From NCBI GenBank assembly GCA_036504535.1, contig DASXUY010000071.1, positions 1 to 64,000 on the forward strand: a DNA stretch of 64,000 nt, given 5' to 3'. Source of the DNA: JARLGU01 sp036504535 (GTDB lineage Bacteria; Armatimonadota; Armatimonadia; Armatimonadales; Capsulimonadaceae). A program made the translations under genes and the position numbers. The notes under the pieces are model-generated. The model was not told where the DNA came from. It saw only the letters and a program-made list of their open reading frames with translations, and made no database searches. Of the stretch, positions 17,802 through 26,887 are shown in pieces (positions within the stretch are counted from its first letter, which is position 1; each line of letters starts with the position of its first letter).

Positions 17802-18671
17802 CTATACAGTTAGATGATCGACGAATATGCCAATAAGAATCTTGCCAGCAATATCGGGATTGGCACTCGGGTCAAAATGGATTCGGTTTTTCGTCTTCTC
17901 GAATTTGGTGTGCCATTCACAACAATGCGTTATAGCTCCAACTTTCACATTGCGCTCGTGCATAGCCGCCTTGTTCCTATGAGTGTTATCGCTTTCTTTA
18001 CTAATATCTACATGATATTCAGCTCTAAATGCATTTTCTACATTCGCGGCATGGCCCGCACACTCCCCGTGGATTCGTCGAAATCCATCATTAACTGCAG
18101 CTAGATGCACTACCGATACTCTTCGCAAGTCTCGGTAGTTACCAGAAAACCGATTAAAGCGAGTATGTTCCAGAGCAAATTCGAGCCCTGGAAATGCAAG
18201 TGTTCCGAGTTCGAAAAAACGATCTGCATTTACATCTTCGATCTCAAAGCACTGCCGATAGAAGTTTAGAATTTCGGATTCTTTCCGAATTGTAACAATA
18301 CCATCGGTGTTTTCACATTCAAAAGTGGATGGGCACGATATTAGGCCTACGGCATCTCTGTTAGCTCTAATATTGCCCACCGCGTCATCCACCGTGTCAC
18401 AGGATAATTCCGTAATGCCGTTGAGAACCTGTTGGAATGCAATCCGTACGTCATACTCGAGAATTGTATCGTTGGGATCAAAAAGGATTTCGTCTAGACG
18501 GAAGTCTATTGTAACTTGAGCAAACCAGCAATTATCCGTCATTGCTACACGAAATGGACTTTCCCGCGCGGCTGTCAAAATACCAAGAAGCACGCCAAGC
18601 CTATGCGCCACATTATCCGCTGTGGCTTCCACGTTCAAAAAGGAGTCGTGGTTTAGGAGAAACTGCGGCAT
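17802..18671 (-). CDS. Third gene of the island operon, unknown function
   Basis: A 289-residue soluble protein, not assigned to a named family. The C-terminus has a compact set of polar and aromatic residues: HCCEWHTKFEKTKNRIHF followed by KILIGIFVDHL. I have the impression of having seen similar CxWHxK...RIHF...IGxxxxHL tails in proteins encoded next to defence-type ATPases, but cannot verify this. His, Glu, Lys and Arg there could form an active site. Its ATG follows the stop codon of the ATPase gene directly (TAGATG), so translation is coupled. Codon use is AT-richer than in flanking genes. It may be the effector of a defence module; this is inference. Confidence 0.8.
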   Translation of the reverse strand: MPQFLLNHDSFLNVEATADNVAHRLGVLLGILTAARESPFRVAMTDNCWFAQVTIDFRLDEILFDPNDTILEYDVRIAFQQVLNGITELSCDTVDDAVGNIRANRDAVGLISCPSTFECENTDGIVTIRKESEILNFYRQCFEIEDVNADRFFELGTLAFPGLEFALEHTRFNRFSGNYRDLRRVSVVHLAAVNDGFRRIHGECAGHAANVENAFRAEYHVDISKESDNTHRNKAAMHERNVKVGAITHCCEWHTKFEKTKNRIHFDPSANPDIAGKILIGIFVDHLTV

Positions 18672-19796
18672 CTAGGCCACCATCTTTCTCGATTTAAGGA
18701 TCCTCGCTAAGTCCTTTTCGGATTGATCGAAAAAATACTTTGGATGCGTAGACAGACTACCGCGCTCATTAATCTCAATTTTTTCGACATCAGGTTGTCC
18801 ATCGCTAGCCCCAACGAAGTTGTAGAGGCATACATCAGAATGCCTTATAGGGTGTTCGTCAACGCAAGCAAGTCGGATCCCATTAATGACATGATCGCTG
18901 TGAGTTTCAAGGATCACGTGGACACCGCTAGCTGCAACAGTAGCCAAGAATCGCCCTATGAACGATTGAGCTGCTGGATGCAAGTGCGCCTCAGGATTTT
19001 CAACCACAATCACACCATCGCTCGGAACAATTAGGCCAGCAAGTACTATAGGTAAAACATAGCTAATGCCAAATCCCGAGTTAGTGGGACTAAACCACTC
19101 GGCACCATGGAACTGGCGACCAAACTCCAAGGTGGCTATGCCAGAAGCGTCGTTACGATCAGCCCGAATATTCAGGTTTGGAAACATGCCACGCATCCAT
19201 CGCTCTAAGTTAACTTGTAACCGTTCCGTTTTTTCCGACTTAAGAGAAGTATCAATACATTGGAGAGTTGGCCTGACTTTGTGTTGAAAATCAAGCGCGC
19301 TCAATACGTCTGCAGAGAATTCCCCATTGGCACCTAGGCCCATTCCTTCACGTGGAACAGATTGAAGTGCCTGAAATCTACTAGGCCCGCTTCGATTCGC
19401 CGACAAATAGCAAAAGGCAACATTGGACTGACTTGCAAAACAGATAGGCGCAGAGCCGTTTACCAATTCGAGCGTTAAGTATCTTTCGTGTTGTTCTTCT
19501 TCGGTTGTTGAAAACACAAAACTAAATGGACCACGCGGTTCCGACGAACCGGATAGCTGAATATTAGCGTCTGCAGAATAAGTTAGAACGTCTTCAACTC
19601 TGCCAAGGTCGATTCCATGCGCACCGTTAAGTGGTATGATACGTTCACCTATTGCTACCGCCCGTAATAATACGAGCGCTTGTATGACCGAACTCTTCCC
19701 AGAGTTATTGAGGCCACTAAGTACCGTGAGCGGACGAAACTCAAGATCCAAGTGCTCCCAGCACTTGTAATTTTCCACAACAATGTTAAATGGCAT
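18672..19796 (-). CDS. DUF3696-type AAA ATPase of the island operon
   Basis: About 374 residues from the ATG at 19796, chosen because GAGGTG lies 7 nt upstream and MPFNIVVENYKCWEH is a typical start for this family. Walker A is LSGLNNSGKSS near residue 28. The signature and Walker B region VIVVENPEAHLHPAAQ is near 260, followed by ILETHSDHVINGIR. The C-terminus KYFFDQSEKDLARIL matches the DUF3696 tail of OLD-like ATPases. It overlaps the DUF262 gene by 11 bp and is directly followed by the third gene. Members of this ATPase class occur in anti-phage systems; the role here is inferred from that and from the island context. Confidence 0.9.
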   Translation of the reverse strand: MPFNIVVENYKCWEHLDLEFRPLTVLSGLNNSGKSSVIQALVLLRAVAIGERIIPLNGAHGIDLGRVEDVLTYSADANIQLSGSSEPRGPFSFVFSTTEEEQHERYLTLELVNGSAPICFASQSNVAFCYLSANRSGPSRFQALQSVPREGMGLGANGEFSADVLSALDFQHKVRPTLQCIDTSLKSEKTERLQVNLERWMRGMFPNLNIRADRNDASGIATLEFGRQFHGAEWFSPTNSGFGISYVLPIVLAGLIVPSDGVIVVENPEAHLHPAAQSFIGRFLATVAASGVHVILETHSDHVINGIRLACVDEHPIRHSDVCLYNFVGASDGQPDVEKIEINERGSLSTHPKYFFDQSEKDLARILKSRKMVA

Positions 19797-20931
19797 CCAG
19801 CTCACCTCGAAGCAAATAGTCGACAACTGTAAATCGAAAAGTAACTCGGTACGGGTCACCGGTCGATGCAGAGATCGCAGATATAAAATCCGGATTGTCG
19901 GTCATCATTGACCGAGCAGCGTTTACGATTTGATCTCGTCGAGGCAATAGGTCGCCAGTACTATAGTCAGCCAACGCAACACTCCAAGCCTCGAAAAGCG
20001 CTTTGTTAAAAGGATTTACCTTATCTGAGTAAATGGGCCACTTTCGAAATGCGTGATCACCAAATAGCGCATAACTGTTTACCATTGCTTGTTCAAAATC
20101 ATGCAATAATTTAGTGACCTGTGCGCTGGACAACTCGTTATCGATACGCACCGTTTCCGTCATTAAGAAATCGTCCATCGTGGCATATTCGAAATACTTA
20201 TCCGCCCCCATGTCGCGAAACGCGCAGAATCGCAATACAACTTCGCGGTCGACCATGCGTACGTTCTTAGCTAGCACACCGTTTGTTGCAGTGATAAAGC
20301 TTTGTAGCTGCGTGCACTCCTTTAAGAAACTCCTAGACCTCTTACCGCTCATACAATGCCTAATCTCCTGGGCATTTAAGGGGTTGCCGCCGGTATTAAT
20401 TCGCTTAAAGATGTCGAACTTGACGCGATCAGGCGTTTGAGGATCGATAACATGGGCCATTACCTGAGTGAGATTAAAGCGTCTCATCCATTGGGTTCCA
20501 TGCAAATCTGAAAATCTCTTGCCCCTAAGTTCGTCATTAAGAAACTCAAGGTCTTGTAGTTCGTATCCATCGTCTTTGGCAAAGTCACGAATTGCAGACA
20601 GTCTCTGTACCCCGTCAACGACCTGCAAAAGACCGTCCTTTGACGACGAAAAGTAGAATGCGGGGAGTGGTATGCGCAGGAAAATCGACTCGATAAGACG
20701 ACACTTTTGCCGCGGTTTCCACACGTTCTGCCTCTGGAAATCTGGAGCTAAGTCAAGCTCACCCTCTTGGATCATTTCCAGTACTTGCCGTAGCGAGAAC
20801 ATCTTTGGGTCGACGCGAATCTTGTTGGCATCCCACGGCTGAATCACGTCAGTAGAATCATCTTCCGTCTCAGCTTCTACTCCAGTGGCTCGATTTTCTT
20901 CATAGACTTCTACAATGGAATCATCAATCAT
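19786..20931 (-). CDS. DUF262 (ParB/GmrS-like) protein of the island operon
   Basis: About 381 residues. The N-terminal half has the DUF262 signature: FSLRQVLEMIQEGELDLAPDFQR, then LLQVVDGVQRLSAIRDF (the DGQQR-like motif, about residue 105), and IFKRINTGGNPLNAQEIRHC. DUF262 domains resemble ParB NTPase/nuclease folds and occur in type IV restriction and other defence proteins. The HNH/DUF1524 partner seen in GmrSD is absent. It is the first gene of the three-gene operon. The start is uncertain: a GTG at 20940 or an ATG at 20931 with GGTGA 5 nt upstream. It probably senses or processes a nucleic acid or nucleotide signal for the ATPase. Confidence 0.9.
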   Translation of the reverse strand: MIDDSIVEVYEENRATGVEAETEDDSTDVIQPWDANKIRVDPKMFSLRQVLEMIQEGELDLAPDFQRQNVWKPRQKCRLIESIFLRIPLPAFYFSSSKDGLLQVVDGVQRLSAIRDFAKDDGYELQDLEFLNDELRGKRFSDLHGTQWMRRFNLTQVMAHVIDPQTPDRVKFDIFKRINTGGNPLNAQEIRHCMSGKRSRSFLKECTQLQSFITATNGVLAKNVRMVDREVVLRFCAFRDMGADKYFEYATMDDFLMTETVRIDNELSSAQVTKLLHDFEQAMVNSYALFGDHAFRKWPIYSDKVNPFNKALFEAWSVALADYSTGDLLPRRDQIVNAARSMMTDNPDFISAISASTGDPYRVTFRFTVVDYLLRGELDAI

Positions 20932-21090
20932 AGTATTCACCGCATAAACTGAGAAGTAATAGTCAACGTGAATTAATTGCCTTGTGCCTTCTAAATATCT
21001 TACACTAGGCTTCGCCTCATTTTGTTCGGCACCTGCCTAAGTATAGCATAACCCTTCCGCCTTGTATTTGCTAGGCTCATTTTGACTGAG

Positions 21091-21702
<612 letters not shown>

Positions 21703-21805
21703 GAAGCCGGGGGACGAAGAGGAAGACTACCTCATCTGGCCAGAAGACTGGCCCAAGCCCCAGCCCCTTCTCCTACGATAAGGAGAAGGGGAGACGGAGT
21801 TGGTG

Positions 21806-21845
21806 CCGGCCCTCGTGCGTTTTGCACGGGGGCCGGTGGCTTTTA
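21806..21845 (+). terminator. Duplicate of the acnA terminator
   Basis: CCGGCCCTCGTGC/GCACGGGGGCCGG stem (21806-21818, 21824-21836), same GTTTT loop, followed by TGGCTTTT. One base differs from the first copy and leaves a G-T wobble. Confidence 0.8.
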
Positions 21846-21904
21846 GCATGGGTGAGGGTGTGCGGTACAATTAATGTGCTAGCTTACTATTGGAAATAAT
21901 TCAG

Positions 21905-22702
21905 ATGGTTCCTCGCTATTACGATCAATCCTCACAATTCGACTTTCCGCGCTCTTTCCTGTACTCGATGGACGACCAGACACGACTTTTAGGAGCTTGC
22001 TTGGCGATCCTATTTGCTGTATGGGTCATGATCGACGCGTCCAAGCGTGGGGTTGACGGTTTCGCGACCATGGTCTGGGGTCTATTCACGTTCTTTGGCT
22101 GCGGACTGGTTCTCCCGATTTGGCTGGCCATTCGGCCTCGCGTTCCGCAGCTTCGTATCCCCATTCGCTGCCAGTCGTGCGGGCAGTGGACCGAGTCGCA
22201 TTTTGCCACATGCCAAAGCTGCAACCAAATACTCTTCAACGATCGTGCTCCGGCGTGGCCGTATGTGTTTCGCGGCGATACGGATTCAGAGAGGCGAGGC
22301 GGATCGTACGATGTGTACGCTCAAACACTGCCTCCCGGTGCTGCCAGGCTCGCGGATGTCCCCAACGATTATCAGCCTGAGCAACTGGTAGACCGCGCGG
22401 AGATCGTGGATATTATCAAGAGCGTCTTACCGGAGGCCAATACATCCAACGTGTCCCAGATTAGCTATGCGGGAACCGACTTCTCTATCGTCATCTTCTT
22501 AGGTCCCGACCCCGTGTACGTTTGCCACATCAGACTGATAGGCGGTGCGGCAGGTATCGAGACTGTTGCGACGCTGCTCCAAAAGATGCAAGTTACGGCG
22601 TTGAACTGTGTCGACTACGCGATTTTCTCACCTGAGGACACGGTGGCAACGTTCAACGCGTGGCAGCACAATCGGGACGAGGATCTGGCTGCGCGAAGCT
22701 GA
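21905..22702 (+). CDS. Membrane protein with a cytoplasmic zinc-ribbon
   Basis: About 265 residues. Two transmembrane helices lie at roughly residues 27-45 (LLGACLAILFAVWVMIDA) and 55-77 (MVWGLFTFFGCGLVLPIWLAI). A short zinc-ribbon follows with two CxxC pairs (CQSCGQW and CQSCNQ), and then a soluble region of about 150 residues without a recognised domain. Helices plus ribbon are common in small regulatory membrane proteins. The start is either the ATG at 21905 or a TTG at 21890; neither has a strong ribosome site. The gene was probably the original downstream neighbour of acnA before the island arrived. Confidence 0.75.
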   Translation: MVPRYYDQSSQFDFPRSFLYSMDDQTRLLGACLAILFAVWVMIDASKRGVDGFATMVWGLFTFFGCGLVLPIWLAIRPRVPQLRIPIRCQSCGQWTESHFATCQSCNQILFNDRAPAWPYVFRGDTDSERRGGSYDVYAQTLPPGAARLADVPNDYQPEQLVDRAEIVDIIKSVLPEANTSNVSQISYAGTDFSIVIFLGPDPVYVCHIRLIGGAAGIETVATLLQKMQVTALNCVDYAIFSPEDTVATFNAWQHNRDEDLAARS

Positions 22703-22758
22703 ATCGGTTGGAGGCGGGGTATTTCGGCAGGACAAGGGTGCGGCGAGGCGCTGGTTTA

Positions 22759-23572
22759 GTGGATAATACAAAGCTCAACGAAACTGAAACCTTACTTGTG
22801 GCGAACTTCCTTCGGGACTACGATGCGTTCTTGCGCGACATTAAAGCGCGTGTTCAAACGGCCCGCGTCCGGGCAAGCCTCGCGGTCAACAGCGAACTCG
22901 TCCTGCTCTACTGGAGTATTGGCCGCGATATCCTTGGCAGACAGAAGAACCAGGGTTGGGGCGCGAAAATGGTTGACCGCCTCTCCAATGATCTTCGTCG
23001 CGAGTTCCCAGAGATGACTGGCTTATCGTCTCGCAATCTCAAATACATGCGCTCGTTTGCCGCCGAATGGTCGGACCAGTCAATTGTGCAAGCGCCTCTT
23101 GCACAATTGACTTGGTACCACAATATTGCGCTCCTCGAAAAGCTGACTAAACCGACAGAGCGCCTTTGGTATGCGCACTCGGCGATTCAATATGGCTGGA
23201 GCCGCAATGTTCTCGTCCATCAGATAGAGACTAACTCGAAGCAAGCTCCAGGGCTGCAACCAGCTATCACCGAGCCGTCTGCGGCGAGACAGGGGTCCAG
23301 CGTCACGCAAGTTTAAGCCCGAATATGTGGGAAAGATGAACTTCTATTTGGCAGTAGTCGACGACCTACTGCGGCACCCCGACGACGCACCCAGTATAGG
23401 CCTGATTCTCTGCAAAGGGAACAATCGCCTCGTTGCCGAGTATGCGCTGCGCAACGTTGCCAGCCCAATGGGCGTGTCCGAATACCGAATCACCGAAACG
23501 CTCCCGGATGCGCTGCGGGCCAGCCTGCCAACCGTCGAGCAGCTCGAAGCCGCGTTTTCAACGGCGGACTAG
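22759..23572 (+). pseudogene. Broken DUF1016 (YhcG-type) nuclease gene
   Basis: The first part (GTG at 22759 to about 23237) encodes the DUF1016 N-terminal domain (LRDIKARVQTARVRASLAV, LLYWSIGRDILGRQ, TGLSSRNLKYMRSFA). The last part (from about 23309) encodes FKPEYVGKMNFYLAVVDDLL through the LPTVEQLEAAF tail, the normal C-terminal end of the same family. The roughly 100-codon central region with the PD-(D/E)XK catalytic core is missing. In its place are about 70 bp that include a family A hairpin repeat (23274-23308). A stop at 23314-23316 separates the halves. The product would be inactive as a nuclease. Similar full-length genes are often linked to restriction loci. Confidence 0.88.
23274..23308 (+). 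repeat. Two-hairpin repeat, family A copy 4 (truncated)
   Basis: GCCG-tctg-CGGC (23274-23285), GGGGT linker, then CCAGCG-tca-CGC. The last three bases of stem 2 are missing. Nearly identical to the minus-strand copy at 51406-51443, which has the full CGCTGG. It lies exactly at the deletion junction of the DUF1016 gene. Confidence 0.75.
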
Positions 23573-23736
23573 ACATGTCGCTGTGAGGAGCACGCGACCC
23601 GCACGGGAAGCGGACATACGGTATAATTAAAGCAGAACTCCAGTCGGGTTCTCACTGTTATCATATTGCACGAATCGATGAGAGGAAGCGCCTGCGGGCA
23701 GTTCGGGCGTCGCCCGAGCGATAGATGTAGCAAACT

Positions 23737-24684
23737 ATGCGAGAAGAAACACAAGTACTGATTGTCGGGTCCGGACCTGCTGGCCTCACCGCCGCTATTT
23801 ATGCCGCGCGAGCGAATCTTGCGCCTATTGTGATCGAGGGCGGTCCGCCGAATCTGCCTGGCGGTCAACTGATGATCACCAGCGATGTCGAAAACTTTCC
23901 TGGCTTTGCGAATGGCATCATGGGCCCCGATCTCATGATGGCGATGCGCGAGCAGGCCGCACGTGTCGGCGCCGAGTTTGTCACCGAAAACGTCGTCAGT
24001 GTCGACCTCTCTCAGCGCCCATTCAAGGCGGTTACCGACAGCGGCAAGACCTACACCGGCGCGACGATGATCATCTCAACCGGCGCGTCGGCCAAGTGGC
24101 TCAACTTGCCGGAAGAGACCGCACTCTACGGTAAGGGCGTTTCAGCATGCGCCACATGCGACGGCTTCTTTTTCCGTGGCAAGGATGTCATCGTTGTGGG
24201 CGGCGGCGATACCGCGATGGAAGAGGCCAACTACCTCACGCGTATGGCCAAGACTGTCACCGTCATCCATCGCCGCGACCACCTGCGAGCGTCGGCGATT
24301 ATGCAGAAGCGCGCGTTCGAGAACGAAAAGATTAGCTTCATCTGGGACTCGGCGATTACTCGGATCCACGATGTAGAAGCGGGCAGAGTAAACGGAGTCA
24401 CCGTCACCAACCTGAAAACCGGCCACGAGGAAGTGCTCCCGACAGACGGCATCTTTATCGCGATCGGTCACCAGCCGAACACGTCGCTCTTTGCCGGAAA
24501 GCTGGAGACAGACCACAACGGCTATATCGTGACCACACCGGGCACGCCGAGGACATCGGTTCCGGGCGTGTTTGCGGCTGGCGACGTGCAGGATACCGAA
24601 TACAAGCAGGCTGTCACAGCCGCCGGAAGCGGCTGCATGGCGGCGATCTGTGCCGAGCGTTTCCTTGAGGATGAGGGGCTTTAG
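23737..24684 (+). CDS. trxB: Thioredoxin-disulfide reductase
   Basis: A 315-residue FAD/NADPH enzyme that reduces thioredoxin, cytoplasmic. FAD-binding GSGPAGLTAAIYAARA is at the N-terminus. The redox pair is CATC at about residues 137-140. The NADPH-binding site is VVGGGDTAMEEA, and the C-terminal FAD motif is GVFAAGDVQD. Length and all motifs are normal. A TATAAT-like element (23622-23627) lies about 110 nt upstream without a clear -35. A SpoIIE-type phosphatase gene follows after a 27-nt gap, so the two could be co-transcribed. Confidence 0.96.
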   Translation: MREETQVLIVGSGPAGLTAAIYAARANLAPIVIEGGPPNLPGGQLMITSDVENFPGFANGIMGPDLMMAMREQAARVGAEFVTENVVSVDLSQRPFKAVTDSGKTYTGATMIISTGASAKWLNLPEETALYGKGVSACATCDGFFFRGKDVIVVGGGDTAMEEANYLTRMAKTVTVIHRRDHLRASAIMQKRAFENEKISFIWDSAITRIHDVEAGRVNGVTVTNLKTGHEEVLPTDGIFIAIGHQPNTSLFAGKLETDHNGYIVTTPGTPRTSVPGVFAAGDVQDTEYKQAVTAAGSGCMAAICAERFLEDEGL

Positions 24685-24711
24685 AGCGGACTAACCAGTC
24701 GTAGCCATAAT

Positions 24712-26814
24712 TTGATATCAGAAGCGAGTGTGCCTGCACCGGCACAAACCATGTCACTACCAAAAGTTGCACGCAGAATAGCATGGTGGAGCTACCTTCC
24801 CACGATACTCAGTATCGCAGGGGTGTTCGCCCTTGGGCGCGCCCTGCCCGACATGTTCGCGATCAACATCCTGTTTGTGGTACCCATTCTTCTCTCAACG
24901 GGATTACGGGCACCAAGGTGGACACTTGCGGTCACTGCAACGTGCCTTTTGTTAGACACGCAAACCCTTGGCGCAGTGATTGCTCATGCCGACGCGATCG
25001 AGACTGCTGACCACCTTATCGACATCTTCGGTCAAGCCTGTGTAGGCGTGCTCGCAGCCAGGCAGGTCAAGCTCGTCCAAAATGAGCGCCTCGCTCTCCA
25101 AAGGGCAGAAACACTCGCTGACCTTAGCGACCAAGTGCGTAATGCTACAGATGTGAGTGGCGTGCTTGACGCGGCAGTCGCCGCTCTCGGTAGCGCCTTA
25201 AGTGTGGACAGGGCGTACATCCTGCCTCTTTCGCCAGAGATTGGCGACGAAATGCTGTCGCTGCAACATGAATGGCTTCTCCCAGGATGCCAAAGCATGA
25301 AGGGCATAGTGCTGCCCCCTCCGTCCCCTAATTCCGTCCGAAACCTGAACTGGACAGGCAAGGCACTTGCGATCAACAACACCTATAGCGACTCGCGCAT
25401 GACCCCGGCTGTGCGAGATATGTTCGGTGTTCGTTCGTGTGTTGTCTCACGAATCACAATCGACGGTCGCGTTGTCGGCCTTCTGAGTGTCCACAGTTGC
25501 AGCCGCCATCGAAATTGGACCAAAGCGGAAGTGGCCCTGGTCGCGTCCGTCGCGGATCATATTTCGATAGCAGCCGAAGAAGCCCAGCTAAACAGTCGCG
25601 TAGCCGAACAGAACGCGACCATCGGGTTTGTCTTCGAACATGCACCCATCGGGATCGCTTTGCTGGACCATAATGACCGGATTACACGTTACAACCAGTA
25701 CCTTTCAATGATCATGGGTAAGGTTCAGAGCGATGTGGTCGGGCAGCCTCTGGCCGCAGTGCACCCCGAGCTCGCCGACATGCACGACCGGGTGCGCGAC
25801 GTTGTATTTGAAGGCAATACGGTGCCCAACCGCGATGTCCGCCTGCGCATTCCGGGCTCGCCCGATGCGTTCAACGATTTCCGGGTCTCTTACTTCCCAA
25901 TCGCTGGCCCTAATGGCGACGCAACCCATATCGGACTAGTTGTGGAGGATACTACGCTTGAGCGGCGGCTACAGCGCGAGACCGTCCTGTCTCTCGCTCG
26001 TGAGCGCCGAATTAACAGCACGTTGCAGAAGTCGCTCCTCCCGGCCCTGCCGCCTAAAATGATCAGCGTCCAGACTGGTCTGATCTACCGACCAGCGTCT
26101 TCGGATCGCGGGATTGGCGGCGACTTTCTGGATGTCGTGCCGCTGGAAGACGGCAGAATCGCAATGTTCATCGGTGATGTCACCGGCCACGGCATCGAAG
26201 CGGCCGCGCAGACAGCGTTGATTAAGAATATATTGCGCGCTTACGCGTTGCTCGGCGATGAGCCCTCGACCACCGTCGCGAGGCTCAACACGGCGCTCAT
26301 TCACCAGTACCAATTCGACACGCTGGTGACACTCTTCTACGGCGTGCTCACACCAGAGACTGGCCGGTTCGAGTTCGCGTCTGCGGGTCACGAGCCGCCG
26401 ATAGTTGTTCGGGGCAAGGGTCGCTCAATCGAGACCCTGATGCCCACGGGTACGGTCGTCGGGATTTCGGTCGATTCGGTATTTGAGAATGATACGTGTT
26501 ACCTACAACCCGATGATATTCTCGTTCTTCTTACAGATGGTTTCGTAGAAGCACGCTCACGGGTTCATTCACGAATCATGGGTGAGGAGCGGCTGCATGA
26601 ATGCATCCTGGCGAGCGTTGCTCAGGGCGAGGACTTACAAGCGATAGCGGATAATGTGTGGGACCAGGTCGTGAGCGAAATGATGACCAGTGAGTTGGAA
26701 GACGATGCCGCGATGCTTCTGGTCTCGGTACCGCACCTCAAAGGCGCAAAAGGCGGCCTCGCCAGCGCCGTCCGGCACCACGTCTCCACCCCGAACCACA
26801 CACTTTGCAGATAG
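24712..26814 (+). CDS. Membrane GAF-PAS-PP2C (SpoIIE-type) phosphatase
   Basis: A 700-residue signalling protein. Residues about 25-100 form membrane helices (SYLPTILSIAGVFALGRAL and following). A GAF domain spans about 135-295, a PAS domain about 300-435 (FVFEHAPIGIALLDHNDRITRYN), and a SpoIIE/PP2C serine phosphatase domain about 455-690. The phosphatase metal ligands are visible in GGDFLDVV (about 467) and FIGDVTGHGIEAA, and in the DD of ELEDDAAML near the end. It probably dephosphorylates an anti-sigma-factor antagonist in response to a small-molecule or redox signal. The start is uncertain: a TTG at 24712 or an ATG at 24751. No partner switch genes are seen nearby. Confidence 0.88.
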   Translation: MISEASVPAPAQTMSLPKVARRIAWWSYLPTILSIAGVFALGRALPDMFAINILFVVPILLSTGLRAPRWTLAVTATCLLLDTQTLGAVIAHADAIETADHLIDIFGQACVGVLAARQVKLVQNERLALQRAETLADLSDQVRNATDVSGVLDAAVAALGSALSVDRAYILPLSPEIGDEMLSLQHEWLLPGCQSMKGIVLPPPSPNSVRNLNWTGKALAINNTYSDSRMTPAVRDMFGVRSCVVSRITIDGRVVGLLSVHSCSRHRNWTKAEVALVASVADHISIAAEEAQLNSRVAEQNATIGFVFEHAPIGIALLDHNDRITRYNQYLSMIMGKVQSDVVGQPLAAVHPELADMHDRVRDVVFEGNTVPNRDVRLRIPGSPDAFNDFRVSYFPIAGPNGDATHIGLVVEDTTLERRLQRETVLSLARERRINSTLQKSLLPALPPKMISVQTGLIYRPASSDRGIGGDFLDVVPLEDGRIAMFIGDVTGHGIEAAAQTALIKNILRAYALLGDEPSTTVARLNTALIHQYQFDTLVTLFYGVLTPETGRFEFASAGHEPPIVVRGKGRSIETLMPTGTVVGISVDSVFENDTCYLQPDDILVLLTDGFVEARSRVHSRIMGEERLHECILASVAQGEDLQAIADNVWDQVVSEMMTSELEDDAAMLLVSVPHLKGAKGGLASAVRHHVSTPNHTLCR

Positions 26815-26887
26815 TATCGACGCCCCCAGCCCAAGCTTATGACCGGTGCATTGGAACTCTGAATGCACTGTCCCCAAGGAACCCTTC

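Noticed and set aside
17605..17836. Small overlapping frames at the left side of the island
   Set aside because: No domain, no good ribosome site, and frames exist on both strands; not called as genes.
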